This document shows, one piece after another, positions 24,527 to 28,557 of a stretch of 28,557 nt of DNA. A model generated the notes under the pieces. The model ran no database searches. It was not told the DNA's origin and saw only the letters and a program-made list of their open reading frames with translations. Both the position numbers and the translations under genes were made by a program. Every line of letters begins with the position of its first letter. Positions within the stretch are counted from its first letter, which is position 1. The stretch covers positions 1-28,557 of the forward strand of contig DUUU01000128.1 of the NCBI GenBank assembly GCA_012841485.1. Direction: 5' to 3'. This stretch comes from Armatimonadota bacterium. GTDB taxonomy: Bacteria; Armatimonadota; JAAZEB01.

Positions 24527-27500
24527 CTATGCGTCACGCGCGATGTTGCGCGTGTCTTCCGCCTTCAGATCCCGCGCCGCGGCGGCCAGCGTGGCGTAGA
24601 GCTCCGGGAGCTGCTCGATCTCCACCGAAGAGAACGCGACGCGGATGTCCGATTTGCCGTCGGCAATCACGCCCACGCCGTACTTCTCCAGGAGGTGCTT
24701 TCGGTACCTCTCCGCATCCAGGCCCTTGAGGCGCAGGCACATGAAGTAGCCGGCGTTGAAGGGATATGGCTCCCACAGATCGGCGAAGTCGGGATCCTCC
24801 AGGATCTCCTGCACCTTCCTCGCGCGTGCTTCCAGGATCGTCCGCTTCTCCGCGCACTCTGCCGGGAAGTCGGGATCCGCCATCGCCTTGGCAAGGATGC
24901 TCTGCGAGGGCATGGCGACGCTGGAGAGCGTGCTGCGGATGGCGCCCGCGACCTTTCGCTCCAGCGCCCGGTAGAGAACCTCGTCGCTTGTCTTCGCGCT
25001 GGCACTGAAGGTGAGCATGCCGGTGCGGAAGCCCCACACATACTCCTCCTTGGTCGGGCCATCCACCTTGATCGCCAGGATCCGCTCGTGTGCGCCAGCC
25101 AGCCGGGCAAAGAGCGACTCCTGCAGCACATCCTCGTTGTAGAAGAGCCCGAAGTAGGCGTCATCGGTGACGACCACCAGCTTGCACCCAGCATCGGCGG
25201 CCCCGATGAGGCCCTCGACGAGCGCGTCTGCCTCCTCCTTGCGGATGGAGTAGCCGGTGGGGTTGTTCGGGAAGTTGAGGACGACCAGCGTCGTTCCGTT
25301 GTCCTTGCGTGTCAGGAGTACCTGGATCAACCCTTCGATGTTGAAGCCGCCCTCCTCGTTGAAGAAGGGGTAGCTGGCAATCTGCGCCTGCTGGCGCACG
25401 CTGAAGATCAGCTCGTAGTTCTCCCAGAACTTATCGGGCAGGAGGACCAGATCGCCCGGATCGAGGAAGAGGTCGCCCACCAGGCTCAGGGCGTGGGTGA
25501 CGCCGCAGGTGACGATCGGGTTGCTGAAGCTCTTGCCCTTCAGGCTCGGGTTCTTACGCAGCAGCTCCTCGCGCCAGGTGTTGCGCAGCTCCGGGATCCC
25601 CATCGGAGGGGCATAGCCGAGGGCCTCCGAGGGCGTGAGATCGGCGAAGTGCTTCATCACCGTGGGGAGGGCCATCGGCTTGCCCTTCTCGCGCGCGATG
25701 CCGATTGTGGCATTGAAGCGGTTGGCCTTCTCCTTCGCCTCCGCGCTCTGCGCCAGGATCCCCTTGGGGAAGTAAAGACGCTTGCCCAGCGACGAGAGCA
25801 TCTTGAAGAGGACCGGGTTCTGCCCCTCGATTGCCTCGTTGAGCTCTGCTGCCAGGGGCCGGATCTCGGAGCCGGGCTTCAGGAAGGAGATAGGGGCCTC
25901 CAGCCGTCTGGCCAGCGCCTCGTGTTGCTCGCGCAGCTCGCGCGGCAGCCGCGAGCCGAACTTGTCGAAGAACTCCGTCACCTGCGCGTGCTCTTCCATC
26001 CACTCGGGCCGGCTCACGGCGAAGAGCCTCCTCATCGTCTCGCGAGGGATATCGAGGCCGGTCATGTTGAGGCTATCGGTCGTGGGCACGAAGCCAATCG
26101 GAGTCTCCAGGGCATCCGCCTCGCCGCGACAACGCGCCAGGATCCACTCGATCACGCGCAGGTTCTCGCCATAACCAGGCCAGAGGTAATGGCCCTCCTC
26201 GTCCTGGCGGAACCAGTTGACGTGGAAGATGCGCGGCGGCTCCGCCATGCGGTGGCCCATCTCCAGCCAGTGGTGGAAGTAATCGGCCATGTGGTAGCCG
26301 CAGAAGGGAAGCATCGCCATGGGATCGCGGCGCACCTCGCCTTGCTTCCCGAACTGCGCGGCGGTGCGCTCCGAGGCCATCGTCGCGCCCACGTAAACGC
26401 CGTGCTCCCAGTCAAACGACTCATACACCAGGGGTGCCAGGCGCGCCCGACGTCCCCCGAAGATGATCGCCGAGATCGGCACGCCATGGTGGTGCTCCGT
26501 GCGGAAGGAGCTCACCGGGCACTGCGACAGGGGCGCGGTAAAGCGGCTGTTGGGGTGGGCGCCCGGGATCGGCTTGCCGTTTTCGTCCAGCATGCCGGGC
26601 TTCCAGGGCCGGCCCTGCCAGTCCAGGGCCTCCGCCGGGGGATCTCCCTCGCCGTCTTCCCACCACACCGTGCCGTCAGGAGCCAGGACGACGTTGGTGT
26701 AGATCGTGTTCTTCTCGATTGTCTTCATCATGTTGGGGTTGGTGTGCGAGTTGGTTCCCGGCGCCACCCCAAAGAAGCCGCGCTCCGGGTTGATCGCCCA
26801 GAGCCGGCCGTCCGTATCGATGCGCATCCAGGCAATGTCATCGCCGACGGTCCAGATGCGGTAGCCCTTCGACTTCAGCCCCTCGGGCGGCACGAGCATC
26901 GCGAGGTTCGTCTTGCCGCAGGCGCTCGGGAAGGCAGCGGCCACGTACTCGATCCGACCGTTTGGCTCCTCGATGCCCATGATCAGCATGTGCTCGGCAA
27001 GCCACCCCTCGCGCTTTCCCATGTAGCTCGCCAGGCGCAACGCCAGGCACTTCTTGCCGAGGAGCACGTTGCCTCCATAGCCCGAGCCCACGCTCCAGAT
27101 CGTGTTGTCCTCCGGGAAGTGGAGGATCAGCCGGCGCTCGATATCCAGATCCGCCTTGCTGTGCAGACAGCGAGTGAACTCGCCCGCCGTGCCGAGTTGC
27201 TTCAAGACCGGCTTCCCGATCCGGGTCATGATCCGCATGTTCAGGACGACATAGATGCTGTCGGTCAGCTCCACGCCATACTTGGCGAAGGGCGAGCCGA
27301 CGGGCCCCATCGCGAAGGGGATGACGTACATCGTCCGGCCCTTCATGGCGCCGCAGAGGATCTCGCCGGCGCGCCGGTAGCCCTCCTCCGGCGACATCCA
27401 GTTGTTCATCGGGCCGGCATCGTCTCTCAGGGTGGTGCAGATGTAGGTCAAATCCTCCGTGCGCGCCACGTCGTTCGGGGCGGTACGGTGGTAAACGCAG

Positions 27501-27667
27501 CCGGGCAACTTCTCCTGATTCAACGGAATGAGCTCGCCGGTTTTGAACGCTTCCTGGGTCAGGCGCTCTTTCTCCTCTTCAGAACCGTCGATCCAAACAA
27601 TCTTGTCGGGCTGGCACATTCGGGCCATTTCCATCACCCATTGGTTCAGTTCCGCATGCTCGCTCAT
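24527..27667 (-). CDS. Fusion: GTP-type PEP carboxykinase joined to PLP class I/II aminotransferase
   Basis: One open frame encodes two complete enzymes (1046 aa from ATG 27667, with AAAGGA 7 nt upstream; ATG 27712 would add 15 residues without a good site). Residues about 5-591 are GTP-PEPCK, which converts oxaloacetate plus GTP to PEP, CO2 and GDP. Visible are the P-loop FPSACGKTN (246-254, Lys252, reactive Cys250), GDDIAWM (275-281), NSRFTAPLSQCP, the mobile lid ATMASERTAA (428-437) and WPGYGENLRV. Residues about 601-1040 are an aminotransferase: NFPNNPTGY (798-806), Asp835/836 with Tyr838, Schiff-base Lys873 in GPTKEEY, Arg881 and substrate-carboxylate Arg1009. The linker has about ten residues and contains no start codon. 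Aspartate as amino donor is inference, not shown by sequence. Confidence 0.9.
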   Translation of the reverse strand: MSEHAELNQWVMEMARMCQPDKIVWIDGSEEEKERLTQEAFKTGELIPLNQEKLPGCVYHRTAPNDVARTEDLTYICTTLRDDAGPMNNWMSPEEGYRRAGEILCGAMKGRTMYVIPFAMGPVGSPFAKYGVELTDSIYVVLNMRIMTRIGKPVLKQLGTAGEFTRCLHSKADLDIERRLILHFPEDNTIWSVGSGYGGNVLLGKKCLALRLASYMGKREGWLAEHMLIMGIEEPNGRIEYVAAAFPSACGKTNLAMLVPPEGLKSKGYRIWTVGDDIAWMRIDTDGRLWAINPERGFFGVAPGTNSHTNPNMMKTIEKNTIYTNVVLAPDGTVWWEDGEGDPPAEALDWQGRPWKPGMLDENGKPIPGAHPNSRFTAPLSQCPVSSFRTEHHHGVPISAIIFGGRRARLAPLVYESFDWEHGVYVGATMASERTAAQFGKQGEVRRDPMAMLPFCGYHMADYFHHWLEMGHRMAEPPRIFHVNWFRQDEEGHYLWPGYGENLRVIEWILARCRGEADALETPIGFVPTTDSLNMTGLDIPRETMRRLFAVSRPEWMEEHAQVTEFFDKFGSRLPRELREQHEALARRLEAPISFLKPGSEIRPLAAELNEAIEGQNPVLFKMLSSLGKRLYFPKGILAQSAEAKEKANRFNATIGIAREKGKPMALPTVMKHFADLTPSEALGYAPPMGIPELRNTWREELLRKNPSLKGKSFSNPIVTCGVTHALSLVGDLFLDPGDLVLLPDKFWENYELIFSVRQQAQIASYPFFNEEGGFNIEGLIQVLLTRKDNGTTLVVLNFPNNPTGYSIRKEEADALVEGLIGAADAGCKLVVVTDDAYFGLFYNEDVLQESLFARLAGAHERILAIKVDGPTKEEYVWGFRTGMLTFSASAKTSDEVLYRALERKVAGAIRSTLSSVAMPSQSILAKAMADPDFPAECAEKRTILEARARKVQEILEDPDFADLWEPYPFNAGYFMCLRLKGLDAERYRKHLLEKYGVGVIADGKSDIRVAFSSVEIEQLPELYATLAAAARDLKAEDTRNIARDA

Positions 27668-27686
27668 CCAGCGTTCCTTTCCGTCC

Positions 27687-27704
27687 CGCCCCCGCGCGGG
27701 GGCG
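27687..27704 (-). promoter_or_regulatory. 18-bp palindrome just upstream of the PEPCK-aminotransferase start
   Basis: CGCCCCCGCGCGGGGGCG is a perfect palindrome ending 19 nt before the chosen ATG and directly upstream of its ribosome-binding site. It could be an operator or a translational-control hairpin in the leader. If translation instead began at 27712 it would be coding, which is less likely. Confidence 0.35.
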
Positions 27705-27728
27705 TCTACCATCCAATATCAACAAACC

Positions 27729-27757
27729 ACTTTATGCTTGCGTGTGCGGTACGCCAA
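27729..27757 (-). promoter_or_regulatory. Possible sigma70-type promoter of the PEPCK-aminotransferase gene
   Basis: TTGGCG (27752-27757) and TAAAGT (27729-27734) are 17 nt apart on the minus strand within an AT-rich island. Each box matches four of six consensus bases. The expected start point, near 27722, leaves a leader of about 55 nt containing the palindrome. Confidence 0.35.
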
Positions 27758-28152
27758 AATACTCTTTTCAACGCCCGCCTGCGTATTCCTTCAATCTGGA
27801 TCCAGTGATCGATGTCTGAATCTCGGGCAGGTATCGGCACCGGCACCGCGAATTAGAGAGGGAAAGCGGATGGCCTCGCTCTCTCCACGGTTGGCAACAT
27901 GCCCCTCTCTTAGCACCCGCGTGGAGCTCGATCAACGCGGTGATCTGTCGGCACCGCCGGGGATGAGGTGACCGCCTCCAGGAGGGGGGGACAGTGGGCG
28001 AGGCGATGTGGTTCCGCATGCACCTGCCTTCGGAGCGGAATGGCCCTTCGGCACGGCCGGTACCGGGAAGAGGGCGCGTGAATGGGGCCCGGAGTGGCGC
28101 CTGCCGGGAGAATGACCGGAGGCGGCATGGCGGGCACTGGTGGGAGGATTGC
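27758..28152. other. Divergent intergenic region, no recognisable gene
   Basis: This stretch separates the divergent PEPCK-aminotransferase gene and the right-edge gene. It holds only short open frames without ribosome-binding sites and a weak AGAGAG/CTCTCT inverted repeat near 27855-27885. I see no tRNA or riboswitch I can name. A promoter for the rightward gene is expected but none stands out. Confidence 0.45.
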
Positions 28153-28557
28153 ATGCAGCGATGGGGGGAGCGGCATCAAAGCTCCCGGATGGGGGGGATG
28201 CGCCGCGCGGCGCGGCTGTGGATCCCGCTGTTACTGGCTCTGGCGCCCGCGGGCGCGCTCCGCGCCGATGATCTCGTGTTCGGAGAGCAGGAGCGCCTGA
28301 AGGGCCGCGTGATAAAGATGGCCGACGGCCAGATTCTCCTGCGTTCCGAGACCGCCGGCGAGATCCGGGTGCCTTGGGCTTCCATCACCGATCTCCGCAC
28401 GACAGATCCGGTGGCGGTGCAGACGCGCGATGGCCGCCGGCTGGTCGGCGTGTTGGATGGCATGCAGGAGGGAAAGCTGCGCATTGCCACCGCCGAGGGC
28501 GCGCAGCTTGTGGAGGCCCCGCTGGTGACCTGGATCGGTCCGGAAGAGGAGACGCCC
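28153..28557 (+). CDS. Secreted DUF481-like protein, N-terminal part, cut by window edge
   Basis: The frame opens at ATG 28153 behind GGGAGG (5-nt spacing) and runs without a stop to the right edge, giving at least 135 residues. Later in-frame ATGs at 28189 and 28198 are possible, and the signal peptide begins after the last one (RRAARLWIPLLLALAPAGALRA). The mature part has repeated short beta strands, with RLKGRVIKMADGQILLRSE, EIRVPWASITDLRT and RDGRRLVGVLDGMQEGKLRI. These match the N-terminal region of DUF481/YdiY-type proteins, whose C-terminal part is an outer-membrane-like beta barrel. That part is beyond the window, so the family call is provisional. Confidence 0.65.
   Translation, partial: MQRWGERHQSSRMGGMRRAARLWIPLLLALAPAGALRADDLVFGEQERLKGRVIKMADGQILLRSETAGEIRVPWASITDLRTTDPVAVQTRDGRRLVGVLDGMQEGKLRIATAEGAQLVEAPLVTWIGPEEETP

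Noticed and set aside
24527..27667. The fusion gene as two separate genes with a missed stop
   Set aside because: The frame is open through the joint, both domains are complete without extra or missing residues, and no start codon with a ribosome-binding site lies at the junction. Sequencing error can still only be excluded from raw reads.
24356..27808. Very long open frame on the plus strand antisense to the PEPCK-aminotransferase gene
   Set aside because: It mirrors the codon structure of the real gene, has Arg/Leu/Gly/His-rich shadow composition and no recognisable domain. Long antisense frames are expected at this GC content.

Overview
The window is high-GC DNA from a flagellated bacterium that is probably a member of the Armatimonadota (Armatimonadetes). 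The main pointers are two DUF1559-type prepilins with the ARARENAR motif after the N-methylation helix and an H-x9-DG C-terminus. The others are Gly/Ser-linker lipoproteins, a DUF4091 glycoside-hydrolase-like protein, and the mix of conventional housekeeping and flagellar genes. This assignment rests on protein style, not on a 16S gene; no rRNA, tRNA, CRISPR array or insertion sequence was seen.

Layout. Positions 60-3360 (+) hold the distal end of the ribosomal alpha operon: rpoA, rplQ, truA, rplM, rpsI. It is followed by an SH3-NlpC/P60 cell-wall hydrolase and a small Ig-like lipoprotein. From 5519 to 7710 (-) lie a solitary DUF1559 prepilin and a cytoplasmic-looking neutral-ceramidase-fold hydrolase. 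From 7913 to 14095 (+) lie a secreted protein of unknown function and then a flagellar locus: flgF-like, flgG, flgM, flgN, flgK, flgL, with flgN and flgK overlapping by an ATGA. From 14177 to 21136 (+) come an unusual short SdhA/FrdA-like flavoprotein, a xylose-isomerase-like TIM barrel, a large secreted DUF4091 protein, a secreted mutarotase-like protein and an M42 peptidase. From 21196 to 27667 (-) come a second solitary DUF1559 prepilin, a Gfo/Idh/MocA oxidoreductase, an exported FKBP-type PPIase and a very large metabolic gene. A secreted DUF481-like protein runs off the right edge.

The most remarkable gene is the last minus-strand one (24527-27667). It is a single uninterrupted reading frame in which a complete GTP-type PEP carboxykinase is joined end to end to a complete PLP-dependent class I/II aminotransferase. 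Catalytic motifs of both halves are intact and the linker is only about ten residues. If the aminotransferase half makes oxaloacetate from aspartate, the fusion would couple transamination directly to PEP formation. Second in interest is the 478-aa flavoprotein, which keeps the FAD-binding core of the succinate dehydrogenase family but lacks most of the capping domain that carries catalytic residues.

Regulation. Good sigma70-like promoters (17-bp spacers) precede the Gfo/Idh and FKBP genes. A weaker one precedes the fusion gene, and a sigma28-like box precedes the flagellar locus. Many genes end in strong GC-rich hairpins without U-tracts.
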